DNA from: Semisulcospira habei
Lineage: Eukaryota; Mollusca; Gastropoda; Semisulcospiridae
Assembly (NCBI GenBank): GCA_036245525.1
Contig: BTPG01000006.1
Location: 91,251,049 to 91,315,048 of the forward strand
DNA length: 64,000 nucleotides
Reading direction: 5' to 3'
Positions within the stretch are counted from its first letter, which is position 1; the number at the start of each line of letters is the position of its first letter. The translations under genes were made by a program, and so were the position numbers. Shown piece by piece: positions 22,821 through 31,810 of this stretch. The notes beneath the pieces are model-generated. The model was given only the letters and a program-made list of their open reading frames with translations. It was not told the DNA's origin and made no database searches.

Positions 22821-23105
22821 AGAGATAGTAACTATGGGCGGAAATGGACAATTTATATCTATCCCGAATTTCCAGGATTTTTCGACCGCTTACTCCCATG
22901 CCCTAACGCCGCCCGTTTTTCTATGTTTCTCCTTATTTTTTTCAGTAAAATAAAGGTTTCCAAATTCAATGTCATTAAAATTAATATTTTTTATTATAAA
23001 ATGAATCAAGACGAATTACTTCTTCTAAACGATATTAATGCTGTAGAAAACAAAGACTTAGACTCGAAAAAACAGCGCCTTCTTTCTGTAGTTGTGTCAG
23101 GCAAG
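22821..23105 (+). repeat. left terminal inverted repeat of the Polinton
   Basis: Base-by-base reading shows no difference from the reverse complement of 37571-37855. It contains ATG 23001, the duplicated start of the gene that is functional only at the right end. Confidence 0.95.
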
Positions 23106-23815
23106 ACAAAAGGTCACAGGTCAAGGGTTAAGACCAAGGTCAAGGTCATGATCACCAAGGTCAATGTCACCAAGGTCAAGGTCACCAGTCACAAGGTCAA
23201 GGTCACCAGGTCGCAAGGTCACCAGGTCGCAAGGTCAAGGTCACCGGGTCAAGGTCACCGGGTCAAGGTCACCAGGCCAAGGTCATCGATCACAAGGTCA
23301 AGGTCACCAAGGTCATGGGCCAAGGTCATGGGTCAAGGTCACCAAGGTCAAGGGTCAAGGTCACCAAGGTCAAGGTCATGGTTCAAGGTCATGGGTCAAG
23401 GTCATCAAGGTCACCGGGTCAAGGGTCAAGGTCACCAAGGGCATGGGCCAAGGTCACCAGGTCAAGGTCATGGGTCAAGGTCATGGGTCAAGTCACCAAG
23501 GTCATGGGTCAAGGTCATCAAGGTCATCAAGGTCATGGGTCAAGGTCACAGGTCAAGGTCACCAAGGTCATGGGTCAAGGTCAAAGGTCATGGGTCAAGG
23601 TCACTAGTCACAAGGTCAAGGTCACAATGTCATGGGTCAAGGTCATCAGGGTCAATGACACCAAGGTCATGGAGCAAGGTCATGGGTCAAGGTCATGGTC
23701 AAGGTCACCAAGGTCATGTGTCAAGGTCATGGGTCAAGGTCATCAAGGTCACCAGGTAAAGATCATGGGTCAAGGTCATGGGTCAAGGTCAAAGGTCACG
23801 AGGTCAATGACACTG
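23106..23815 (+). repeat. AAGGTCA tandem array inside the Polinton
   Basis: About 60 copies (by eye) of AGGTCA, mostly as TCAAGGTCA or CCAAGGTCA, are spaced 6-22 bp apart in the same direction. The higher-order unit is irregular (CAAGGTCATGGGT and CAAGGTCAC variants). AGGTCA is the canonical nuclear-receptor half-site, and TCAAGGTCA is the extended monomer site of NR5A/FTZ-F1 and ERR receptors. Long open frames exist in three registers only because few stops arise from this word. Confidence 0.9.
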
Positions 23816-24140
23816 GAACCAAAAAATGGTAAAAGTCCGCTCCTGGTCTTTTTCCAGTTGCTCTCACAGAGTCAGCTATAACCCAGGTTCAAGTGCACAA
23901 TTCGCCTTCCCTGTGAGAGCTTTTGGTGTGGCCTAGCTTTTGGTTTGTTCCGCCCACCCCAGACGGGAATCTACCGACTCCTCAACTCGGCTGCCCGAAA
24001 CGAAAGTGTGGAGATGTCCCAGAGGTGCTTGGAACAGACAAAGAGAGTTACAACCTTAGGTTAATGTGCACAACTCACTCTCTTTGTTTGTTTGCCAGGC
24101 CACTGGACCAGTACAACGGACCCACAATGAATAGAAACAT
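23816..24140. other. GC-richer non-coding block between the array and the viral genes
   Basis: Composition resembles the host flanks more than the viral part. Two loosely similar segments, AGGTTCAAGTGCACAATTC and AGGTTAATGTGCACAACTC, lie about 165 bp apart. No gene is recognised. It may be captured host DNA. Confidence 0.4.
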
Positions 24141-24990
24141 TTTCATTTATATAACCCTACATTCTCCTAAAAAAAAATTAAGCTGGTGAAGCAAAAGTAA
24201 AAAAGTAATACCAAAAAAATTATATTTGTATTAAAAGACAACAATAATCACACATTTTAAAACAAAAATCAAATAATAACATCTTTATACTATTATCTAT
24301 CATAATTATTGACACATCTTGCCTTTTATTTTTTTATGAAAAAATATATATTTTAGTCAAAAATTAAAACAATTTAATAAAGCAAGGGAAGTAACTTTTT
24401 GTCTTACCAAAATTTTCTCAAAATTACTTCCCTTGTATAAACTTATATTCAACAAAGGGAAGTAATCTAAAATTTTGTTACTGAACAGGTGGTGATTCCT
24501 TCCCTTTTACTGAAGAAGGGAAATAATCTGTTATTATTTCTTATGCTGATACTGAACAGAGCAAATTCTCTCCCATGTTGTTACTGAGTCTAGATTATTT
24601 TCTGGTGTTCAAGTCATGGGTAAAATTATCAAGTTACTGTCTATGTTACTGTCTAGATGTTTCTAAGTAAATTACAAGTACTTAATAAGGTAATTTATAA
24701 ACCAGCAAGTAACTTTGTAAGTACCTTTGAAGTTAGTTGGCGTAAGTAATTATAAGTGACTTACAACAAGTTCTTATAAGTGTCTTAACATAAGATCTTG
24801 TAAGTTCTTGATGCAAGTCAGCAAGATACTCGGACAGATTTCCCAAGTTACAAGGACAATAAAAAAACTTTTTTTTAGTAATAGTCAGGTGGTGGTGGTG
24901 GAGCTGATGGGGTTAAATAGTTAGGCGCAAGCGACATGTCATCTTTTTGCGAAGTGTAATGAAAAAATAAACGATTACCAAATCTGATTT
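24140..24990. promoter_or_regulatory. AT-rich non-coding region with short palindromes
   Basis: AAGGGAAGTAA words occur in both orientations between 24385 and 24530. From 24650 to 24810 there are many AAGTAATTATAAGTGACTTA-type palindromic words built on CTTATAAG and CTTACAA. This is the only long intergenic space on the gene side of the element, so a replication or transcription control role is possible but unproven. Confidence 0.35.
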
Positions 24991-25686
24991 TTATTTGTTT
25001 AAAAGATTGTGTAGTTTTTCTGTGGTTTCCTGTACCCCTATCTTTTTTCCCTCTGCTAAAAAACTAGCCTTCAGTTCTTCAACATTTACGGGAGATTGAC
25101 TACGCATCTTATTCTGTATTTCAGATTTTTGTTTCTTGTAATTATTTAAATCATCCTGAACTCTCTTAAATTCCTCGTCATCAATAAAATTATCATTCAA
25201 TGCCTTACTGATAATAAGTTTCATACTGCTCAGCTTTGCACCAGCAAGTGTACTCAATGCTTCATGTTTCTGTAATTTTGTGTGAAACCTCTTGTTCAAG
25301 GCCTCCAAACCAAAACAAGCCAGGCATGTAGCAACGCTAACAGCCTCAACTGCTATTCCAGCCAAACTCCCAATTCCTGTGGCGAACAGAACAATACCCC
25401 CTACAGAAGATGAAGCTGAAACTGCGCCAATAGCCATAGAAGTGTTTTGAACAGAATTAAATACTGACTTATACCTCCTTTTGCACCGTGAGTACTTAGC
25501 CTCCTCACTCTCCAAATATTTCAAAGCTTCTGTAATATTATTTAATCTGAATGCATCTGCCTGTAATGTTTTATCTGAAGCAATTGGCACAGCTGTCACC
25601 TGAGGATCAGGCGCAAGCGTTGTTTTAGTCATCACATTTGTTTCAGTCGGATCAAGCGTTGGTATTTGCGGATAGAAGTTTACCAT
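24991..25686 (-). CDS. Polinton-associated protein with hydrophobic centre, unknown role
   Basis: 231 residues. The N-terminal third is Thr/Pro-rich and soluble. A charged helix (about 55-75) precedes a hydrophobic, Gly/Ala-rich segment at about 85-125 (SSVGGIVLFATGIGSLAGIA) able to span a membrane once or twice. A long charged, probably coiled-coil tail follows (ALNDNFIDDEEFKRVQDDL). I believe similar proteins occur with Polinton-like genes in other invertebrates, but the function is not known. The start at 25686 is preceded by the AT-rich context shared by the element's genes. It is the last gene of a minus-strand group of three. Confidence 0.75.
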   Translation of the reverse strand: MVNFYPQIPTLDPTETNVMTKTTLAPDPQVTAVPIASDKTLQADAFRLNNITEALKYLESEEAKYSRCKRRYKSVFNSVQNTSMAIGAVSASSSVGGIVLFATGIGSLAGIAVEAVSVATCLACFGLEALNKRFHTKLQKHEALSTLAGAKLSSMKLIISKALNDNFIDDEEFKRVQDDLNNYKKQKSEIQNKMRSQSPVNVEELKASFLAEGKKIGVQETTEKLHNLLNK

Positions 25687-25717
25687 TTTTTTTATTCACA
25701 AATATTTTTTTTTTAAT

Positions 25718-26596
25718 TTAATCAGCAATTACATTTTGCAACTCTTCAAAAGTATACAATTTGCTGGCATAATAAAATGCAACAAGATCAATGTGTTCAA
25801 GGTTTATGTAAGTTAGACGAACAAAAGTTGTTTTGTCAACCACCACCTTGACAGCTGGAACACTGCTCGAAACATTAATAACATCAACATTTTTTGTAAT
25901 AGCAATAAAGACCTTTGATGATTCTGTTACTGTTTCGTCCCATGTAAGTTTAATTCCCTGTGCAATTTGAGCCTCTTTAGCAGTAGTTACTGATTTCATG
26001 ATAATTTCAAATACTATTGTCGCTTCTCTAGCCACGACTAAGCTTGCTGGCATAAACACAACAGAAGTATCTGATCTACCCTTTCTAGTTGTAAGAAGAT
26101 ATCTCCGTTTCTCATAATTTTCAACTTTCAGTTTTTCTCTGCTATTGTTGTCTGGGGCAAAACTTGGAACAAGGCTTACAATAAGCGGCCCAGAATTAAC
26201 AACCTTTCTAAACACTAAGGCGCCTTCATCATCAGTGTATACATAAGGACTAATAAATTCCAACTTTATGTCCCAGTCAATTGTGGGCGGTGGAACAGGT
26301 ACAGGTGAAACCACCCACTTATTTCCCACATGTATTAAGTTGTAAGGCGCATTATTTACGGGTGGAGTAGGTACAGTAACATCACGTAGCTGACCAAGTT
26401 TAGGAATCTGTTTTTCACCGTCTTTCATGTCAACAATTACTTTCCTCTTGTACATGCCAAAGGAATCAAGTTCAAAACCATATATTTCTCCAATTTCTCC
26501 TTCCTTCTCAAAATCCTGTACGTCTGCCAAATCTTTCAACTCTGTAACCGGACACGCAACTGGTATGATTGTTCGCTTTGGACCAAGACCACTCAT
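25718..26596 (-). CDS. Polinton protein of unknown function, possible virion component
   Basis: 292 residues from the Met at 26596; that start is preferred to one four codons upstream because it directly follows the TTTATAAAA context used by neighbours. The product is rich in predicted beta strands (for example TTFVRLTYINLEHIDLVAFYY near the C-terminus), has a Pro-rich linker at about 90-105 and no transmembrane segment. Its position next to the candidate minor capsid gene and its beta-rich character suggest a structural protein; no family is recognised. Confidence 0.7.
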   Translation of the reverse strand: MSGLGPKRTIIPVACPVTELKDLADVQDFEKEGEIGEIYGFELDSFGMYKRKVIVDMKDGEKQIPKLGQLRDVTVPTPPVNNAPYNLIHVGNKWVVSPVPVPPPTIDWDIKLEFISPYVYTDDEGALVFRKVVNSGPLIVSLVPSFAPDNNSREKLKVENYEKRRYLLTTRKGRSDTSVVFMPASLVVAREATIVFEIIMKSVTTAKEAQIAQGIKLTWDETVTESSKVFIAITKNVDVINVSSSVPAVKVVVDKTTFVRLTYINLEHIDLVAFYYASKLYTFEELQNVIAD

Positions 26597-26616
26597 TTTT
26601 ATAAACAAAAATAAAA

Positions 26617-27351
26617 TTATTTAATTTCCAACACAACACTAAAATCATGCATAAGAACTGGTTTGTCATCCTGATTAGTTACAGATATACTCAGTGACTC
26701 AAAGAAACTAGAACCTAATTTCTTAAACTGCAAATTAGGAAATCTAACAACCACACTTTCACAATACGGAGCAGTTCCAGTTGGTAAGCATCTCAACAAA
26801 GTTGAAGGCTTTCCATTGTGAACATTCTCAGATGTGTTTAGTTCTTTCAAATAAACATTTAGCACTGTGTGTACTGACAAATGAACAGGATATCTTCCAA
26901 TTATTTTTTCTTTTTTTGGTTTTAGTAGTAGTTGTTGCCTTTCTGGACCTAACCATTTTGTCCAATCTTCATCTGGAAAAGAAATTATATTACCCATAAA
27001 CCCAAGTAATTTTATAAGACTTAATGATAATGAATACTCACTACCTTTTGGAAAATCTAATGTAACAAGTAAGTTAGCCGGATTTAAAGTTGCTTTAATT
27101 TTAAATTCATTTTGTAGCCATTCAGCTAAAGTACAAAAGTCATAATACCCAGCTCGTAAAACATTAACTCTCTTTAAACTAGCAACAACAGATCCATCTA
27201 TATAATAATCTGTATCATTTGTAACATTAAACCATTTTACTGTGTAGAACATTTCATGGATAGCTACAGCCTTGCTACCATCACGATTATCAATCCCATT
27301 AGTTAACCACACTGGTTTGCTTGTGTCAAGATTTGTTAAGGTAATAAACAT
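26617..27351 (-). CDS. candidate minor capsid (penton) protein
   Basis: 244 residues with alternating beta-strand-like segments and no membrane span. Landmarks are an IKLLGFMG block near 112-119 and a C-terminal run LLRCLPTG...VVVRFPNLQFKKLG...VTNQDDKPVLMHDFSVVLEI. This end resembles the C-terminus of the single jelly-roll penton-like proteins encoded beside the major capsid gene in many Polintons (family knowledge, no alignment made). It shares a 24-bp divergent spacer with the plus-strand gene at 27376, implying joint control. Role: closing capsid vertices. Confidence 0.55.
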   Translation of the reverse strand: MFITLTNLDTSKPVWLTNGIDNRDGSKAVAIHEMFYTVKWFNVTNDTDYYIDGSVVASLKRVNVLRAGYYDFCTLAEWLQNEFKIKATLNPANLLVTLDFPKGSEYSLSLSLIKLLGFMGNIISFPDEDWTKWLGPERQQLLLKPKKEKIIGRYPVHLSVHTVLNVYLKELNTSENVHNGKPSTLLRCLPTGTAPYCESVVVRFPNLQFKKLGSSFFESLSISVTNQDDKPVLMHDFSVVLEIK

Positions 27352-27375
27352 TTTTATTATCTCATATAAAAAAGG

Positions 27376-28602
27376 ATGGAATTTAAATCACCAACCATTA
27401 CCACAACAAACGCATTTCAATTTAATGTGAATGCCAAATATAATGTTGCACCTACTTATGAACAGAAAATAATTCAACTAAATCAACTCGATATAGCTGT
27501 AAGTGAACAAGATCTATTCCAAGTGAAAGTACCCAACCCATTTGACCATTACCTAAACCCTCCAATAACAGATGACTCAACTGCAAGAAAGTGGTCTTCA
27601 AGTCCACTACAGATGTTTCAAAACCAACTCAATTTTGCCATACTATGTTCAACTACAGGCTGTGGTGTTTCATTTACAGACCACTTGAATCACTCAAACA
27701 AACTGATTAGATCTGTGTATCGTTTCCACACTTACTACCAGCTTAGACGTATTCTGTCAGAACTGCATACACCACTACCCACTGAATCCAGTTTCAACAG
27801 GTATAACAACCCCATGGATATGAAAGCGTTTGAACGCATCTGTAATGAATTTAACATCAGTCCCCGGTATGACTTCACACAAAAACTTGATGATCACCAC
27901 GGCATGGGTACACTTTATTACGCTATGAGTCACAGACAATACCCTCAAGATTATTACCCTGGTTACACTTCATTCTCATCAAAATCACAAGTCTGGTTAG
28001 GATCAATAGAGCAGAAACAGTCTAATGCGTGGACCACATTTATTTTAGATAAATCTGACGGGTTTACTCAAGCGGGAGTCGAGCGCGTCAATGAGTCTAT
28101 CAGAACATATGTCTGGTGCATACTAGGTGCCCAATCACTAACAAAATCGAATATTCTTAATGGAAGTGGTATATTTGAATCTCAAAAACAGTTTCTCGCT
28201 AATCTTGAAGATTCAATTAACTCAACAGTCGATCTCCCATCTAGCATACAACGCTACCAAAATGTACTCAGATATGCCAGATCGAAAGTTGACTTTGTAG
28301 TTGGCACTGGGTTATACATGTTACCATCTGACCTTCAACTCCAAATGGGGACAATAACAAATTATAATAATGAAATCATTGTTGCAGGTGTTGGTCAAAA
28401 ACTAGGTCTCAATAAAACTGTAAATTTAGGAGGAACAACTGCGCATGTTCAGACATTAAAACCATTACAAGTGATTACTTCCCTTGCTCCAACAGCCATA
28501 CAGTCAGTAACACCAACCCTTGACACTCATGAGTCAGAGAGAACTGCATTGGTAATAGGATTAACAGGACTAGGAGTATTACTTCTTTATCTGTTTCATT
28601 AA
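27376..28602 (+). CDS. conserved Polinton-associated protein with C-terminal membrane anchor
   Basis: 408 residues. The N-terminal 80 residues are polar. The core contains FQNQLNFAILCSTTGCGVSF (about 81-100), RFHTYYQLRRILSEL (about 116-130), and WTTFILDKSDGFTQAGVERV and RTYVWCILGAQ near 215-250. The C-terminus is one hydrophobic segment, ALVIGLTGLGVLLLYLF, typical of a tail anchor. I recognise this as a strongly conserved companion of Polinton-type genes in aquatic invertebrates, but its role is unknown; a virion membrane or entry role is speculation. It overlaps the next gene tail to tail by 24 bp. Confidence 0.75.
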   Translation: MEFKSPTITTTNAFQFNVNAKYNVAPTYEQKIIQLNQLDIAVSEQDLFQVKVPNPFDHYLNPPITDDSTARKWSSSPLQMFQNQLNFAILCSTTGCGVSFTDHLNHSNKLIRSVYRFHTYYQLRRILSELHTPLPTESSFNRYNNPMDMKAFERICNEFNISPRYDFTQKLDDHHGMGTLYYAMSHRQYPQDYYPGYTSFSSKSQVWLGSIEQKQSNAWTTFILDKSDGFTQAGVERVNESIRTYVWCILGAQSLTKSNILNGSGIFESQKQFLANLEDSINSTVDLPSSIQRYQNVLRYARSKVDFVVGTGLYMLPSDLQLQMGTITNYNNEIIVAGVGQKLGLNKTVNLGGTTAHVQTLKPLQVITSLAPTAIQSVTPTLDTHESERTALVIGLTGLGVLLLYLFH

Positions 28603-29826
28603 ATAACCCACCATTAACCCTCCTACTGTCACCAAAAATACCCACACATGCTCCGCCATAAACCCTACTGCCTTTGCCGCTGTACTAATCAACCAGCTTA
28701 CAACAGAGCCAATTATATTGGGTAACGAGTCTACTGCTTTCAGAGCCAATTTCTTAAGCAAGTCTGATATGTGAGACAGTTGTTTCTTTACCCATGACTG
28801 TAAATCTTTTGGATCTGTTGGTGGAGCCGGTGGCGTTGGGCCCGGTGGTGTTGGGCCCGGAGGTGCAGAACCAACCCCGGCACCGGAGACAGCCAGCACT
28901 ACAGTACTGATAATAAACCCAAGAGCAGTAATTAAACTAGCAATTGTGATACCCTGCTCTCTGAAAAGTGTTTTAAGTCTCTCAGCCAGAGTAGTGTCTT
29001 CGTGAAGTATTTTCTGAATAGTTTCTCTAATTCTGTTAACTTGGGTTTTCAGTTTTCCTCTTGCAATACTAATCACTTCTAATCGTCCTGATCTTTCTAT
29101 CTGCAAATCATTTAATCTATGTTGGATTCTCTCTTTCATTTCTGTGTCAAGATTCCCATTGTCTGCGGTAGCCAGTTTTTCTTTTTCACGTTCAATGTGT
29201 TTATCAAGTTCACCCAGTTTGGCAATATTATTAACCATCTCACCTCTTATCGTCTGCAGTGATTTATCCAATCCCATAATCTCCCGCATTGACAAAGGTG
29301 GGTCATCTATTGTTTTCATAGCATCATTTATTTGTCCTTCAGTAAATGAAGTTTCTTGTATCACAGTGTTTGCTATTTCTGGTAGGCTTGTTACTGGTGC
29401 CATTTCAATTTGTTGCCCTGTTGGCAACTTTGTTTGTGTGTCGTGAAGAACACTAGCCAGTCTTGGCGTGACAGGAGACCCACCAATACCAAGTTGACGC
29501 AAGGCATCAACACCACCTTCATTTTTTATTGTACTTAAAGCCCTAAACCTACTAGGGTCTTTTTTGTTAGTCAATAGTACTTTTCCTTTGTCAACAGTGT
29601 TTAAATATAAATGACCCTTGCCATCAAGTTCAAACTGATTAGGGTCTACGTTGTCTGGGCGGCCACCAACATGATCATAAAATGAGTTCACTTTGGTTTC
29701 TAAAAGTTCGTGACGTAAACTGTAAATATTTCTTGTACCAGTCATATCTGTCATATATGTTGTATTACCAAAATCATACGTGTCATCCATTTCAAAATCT
29801 TCATGATTAAATCCTCCCGCTGCCAT
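28579..29826 (-). CDS. conserved Polinton-associated coiled-coil membrane protein
   Basis: 415 residues. The order is a globular N-terminal part (1-170) with RALSTIKNEGGVDALRQLG, a long coiled coil (about 180-285, KLGELDKHIEREKEKLATAD), a hydrophobic segment ITIASLITALGFIISTVVLA at about 290-312, a Pro/Gly linker with repeated GPTPP, amphipathic helices, and a second hydrophobic segment VFLVTVGGLMVGYLM at the C-terminus. The architecture suggests an elongated membrane-bound structural protein. It is encoded divergently from the capsid gene with about 40 bp between start codons. Function unknown; I regard it as part of the same conserved set as 27376-28602. Confidence 0.75.
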   Translation of the reverse strand: MAAGGFNHEDFEMDDTYDFGNTTYMTDMTGTRNIYSLRHELLETKVNSFYDHVGGRPDNVDPNQFELDGKGHLYLNTVDKGKVLLTNKKDPSRFRALSTIKNEGGVDALRQLGIGGSPVTPRLASVLHDTQTKLPTGQQIEMAPVTSLPEIANTVIQETSFTEGQINDAMKTIDDPPLSMREIMGLDKSLQTIRGEMVNNIAKLGELDKHIEREKEKLATADNGNLDTEMKERIQHRLNDLQIERSGRLEVISIARGKLKTQVNRIRETIQKILHEDTTLAERLKTLFREQGITIASLITALGFIISTVVLAVSGAGVGSAPPGPTPPGPTPPAPPTDPKDLQSWVKKQLSHISDLLKKLALKAVDSLPNIIGSVVSWLISTAAKAVGFMAEHVWVFLVTVGGLMVGYLMKQIKK

Positions 29827-29866
29827 TGTTTTATTAATTTATTATTTTTTATTGTGCATAATAAAA

Positions 29867-31153
29867 ATGACACAGTCTTACGGATCAAAGTTAGACCCAT
29901 ACAGAAAACTACGTGAGCCTCTGGGTGTTAAGGGCATTCGTCAATCAATAGTCATCACAAACAATCCTAGTACCATAGACCAGAACCAAACGCTTACAGT
30001 AAAGTTTCCAAACCTAGGTCCCAGTGACGTTATTGTTCCTGGCACTGCACGCCTTGCTTTTAATATTGAACTTTCATCAGACGCAGACGTAAACAGAACA
30101 CTGGTTGACAATCTTGGCAGAGCAATTGTTAGAACTATTAAAGTAAAACTTGAAGGACAGGAAGTGTTTAGTCTTGACGACTCAGATGTATTTTACTGTT
30201 ACAAAGATCTTTGGCTCACAAGAGAAGAACGAGAAGATCGTGTTTACCAAGGCATACAGTCTGATAATGTTGGTAAACTTCGAATCAATGCTGGAGACAA
30301 AACAACTACTGGGGTACCAAAGGACGTTATATTAGCAGAAACATATGGAACCAGATTTTACATTCCACTTGAGTTTGAAATCCTCACAGCTCATTTGCCT
30401 TATTATCAAGGGGCACTGAATGACCGTCTGAGCTTTGAACTAACTTTCAATGACTACTCCAAAGTTATAAAATCATCTGCCACAGATGCAACATATAAGA
30501 TCTCTAACATTTCCTTGGAATATGAAATTGTTACACATATTGAACTAGCCAGACTCATACAAAATCAGTACCAGTCAAGACTTCCAATTTATTATGACAG
30601 GGTGATTAGACATAGTTTAATTCCCAAAGACAAGAGTGACCCAATGTGGAACTTAAACTTGAACACACCAGCTAGGTCACTGAAAGGTATTCTTATGTTG
30701 TTTGTTGAACCGGTGAGTCCATACAAAAGAGATTCAGAAAAATTCTACAATCCTAAGATTACACATTTGTCCTGCACAATTGAAGGCCGCCCTAATCAAG
30801 TGTACGCTTCAGGAATGCTGCCTTATCAACACTATGACGAAACCACAAAGTATTTTGCAGGAGGAAGGATTAGAGATAAACCTGCAAACATTGCGTGCAA
30901 AGATCTACATCTGTATGATGTTAGGATCGGACAATACCTTACAAACAAATACGCACTGTGGCTAGACCTTCGTAGTACAGATGACGATTATCTTCATGGG
31001 TCAGGACGAACTGTCGAGAACGGTAGTGACGGAATAACAATTCAGATACAAAAGAAGGTTGAAACTGCTGCAGCCATAAACATATATTTGTACCTGATAT
31101 ATGACGCACAACTCAATATTGCAGAAAGCAGACTGAGTGGACACATATATTAA
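29867..31153 (+). CDS. major capsid protein, double jelly-roll
   Basis: 428 residues from ATG 29867, chosen because AATAAAA directly precedes it and an upstream in-frame extension has no ATG. Landmarks of Polinton major capsid proteins are a beta-rich N-terminal domain with TVKFPNLGPSDVIVPG and RLAFNIEL (about 43-72), VKLEGQEVFSLDDSD, the junction region LPYYQGALNDRLSFELTFND, and a second beta domain ending INIYLYLIYDAQLNI. Length and order fit the family. It would form trimeric capsomers of an icosahedral shell. Next downstream, after 19 bp, is the packaging ATPase. The frame is intact, so this gene could still be expressed. Confidence 0.88.
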   Translation: MTQSYGSKLDPYRKLREPLGVKGIRQSIVITNNPSTIDQNQTLTVKFPNLGPSDVIVPGTARLAFNIELSSDADVNRTLVDNLGRAIVRTIKVKLEGQEVFSLDDSDVFYCYKDLWLTREEREDRVYQGIQSDNVGKLRINAGDKTTTGVPKDVILAETYGTRFYIPLEFEILTAHLPYYQGALNDRLSFELTFNDYSKVIKSSATDATYKISNISLEYEIVTHIELARLIQNQYQSRLPIYYDRVIRHSLIPKDKSDPMWNLNLNTPARSLKGILMLFVEPVSPYKRDSEKFYNPKITHLSCTIEGRPNQVYASGMLPYQHYDETTKYFAGGRIRDKPANIACKDLHLYDVRIGQYLTNKYALWLDLRSTDDDYLHGSGRTVENGSDGITIQIQKKVETAAAINIYLYLIYDAQLNIAESRLSGHIY

Positions 31154-31172
31154 AATTATATTGTGTATTAAA

Positions 31173-31784
31173 ATGAACCGTAGCTTAATGACCCTTGATC
31201 CACACTGTGGCTTATTTGTTGGTGCCACAGGGTGTGGGAAAACTCAATTCGTACTTGACTTATTACAAACAAGATACATACACCACTTTGAAAACATTGT
31301 AATATTTTGTCCTACAATCAAACACAACAAAGCTTATCACAACCGTTTATTCATTTGGACTGACAACAACATATACTTAGTTGACCCTGAGAAAAAACTG
31401 AATGACTACCTACAATATTTTTACAAGCAATTTGAAGGACAGTCAACATTGTTTATTGTTGATGACTGTTCTGCAGAGAAAGACATTGTCAAGAAGAGAA
31501 ACACTCTAGCAGAACTTGCTTTCAGTGGCAGACATGCAAATGTTAGTGTATGGATTCTCACTCAGAAATATAATGCTGTACTAAAAGATTTTCGAGAACA
31601 GTTAAAGTTTATCTGTTTGTTTTACTGTAAGGATCGTGACAGCTTTGAAGACTGTCTCAGAGAGAATGATGTCATCCCAAATAAGCATGAACGTGATGAT
31701 GTAAAAAATAAACTGAAATCAACTAAGCATCTAAAGCTCATTTTAAAGACAGATCAGCCCACAGGGTATGGGTTAGTAAATTAA
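31173..31784 (+). CDS. genome-packaging ATPase (FtsK/HerA, A32-like)
   Basis: 203 residues from ATG 31173. The Walker A loop GATGCGKT is at residues 17-24, the Walker B segment LFIVDDC at about 94-100, and a sensor-like WILTQKYN near 128-135. Length and motif spacing match the compact A32-type ATPases of Polintons and related viruses, which use ATP to move DNA into a preformed capsid. It sits directly after the capsid gene, as expected for a morphogenesis module. An upstream in-frame start would overlap the capsid gene and lacks the AT-rich start context. Confidence 0.92.
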   Translation: MNRSLMTLDPHCGLFVGATGCGKTQFVLDLLQTRYIHHFENIVIFCPTIKHNKAYHNRLFIWTDNNIYLVDPEKKLNDYLQYFYKQFEGQSTLFIVDDCSAEKDIVKKRNTLAELAFSGRHANVSVWILTQKYNAVLKDFREQLKFICLFYCKDRDSFEDCLRENDVIPNKHERDDVKNKLKSTKHLKLILKTDQPTGYGLVN

Positions 31785-31810
31785 TTTATTCTTTTGTTTG
31801 TCCAATAAAA

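Noticed and set aside
22791..23000. Extended start for the frame crossing the left terminal repeat
   Set aside because: The upstream Met lies outside the element in unrelated flank sequence; ATG 23001 matches the right-end gene.
23164..23881. Long Gly/His/Gln-rich proteins through the AGGTCA array
   Set aside because: All plus-strand frames are open because the repeated word lacks stops; amino acid content simply follows the repeat.
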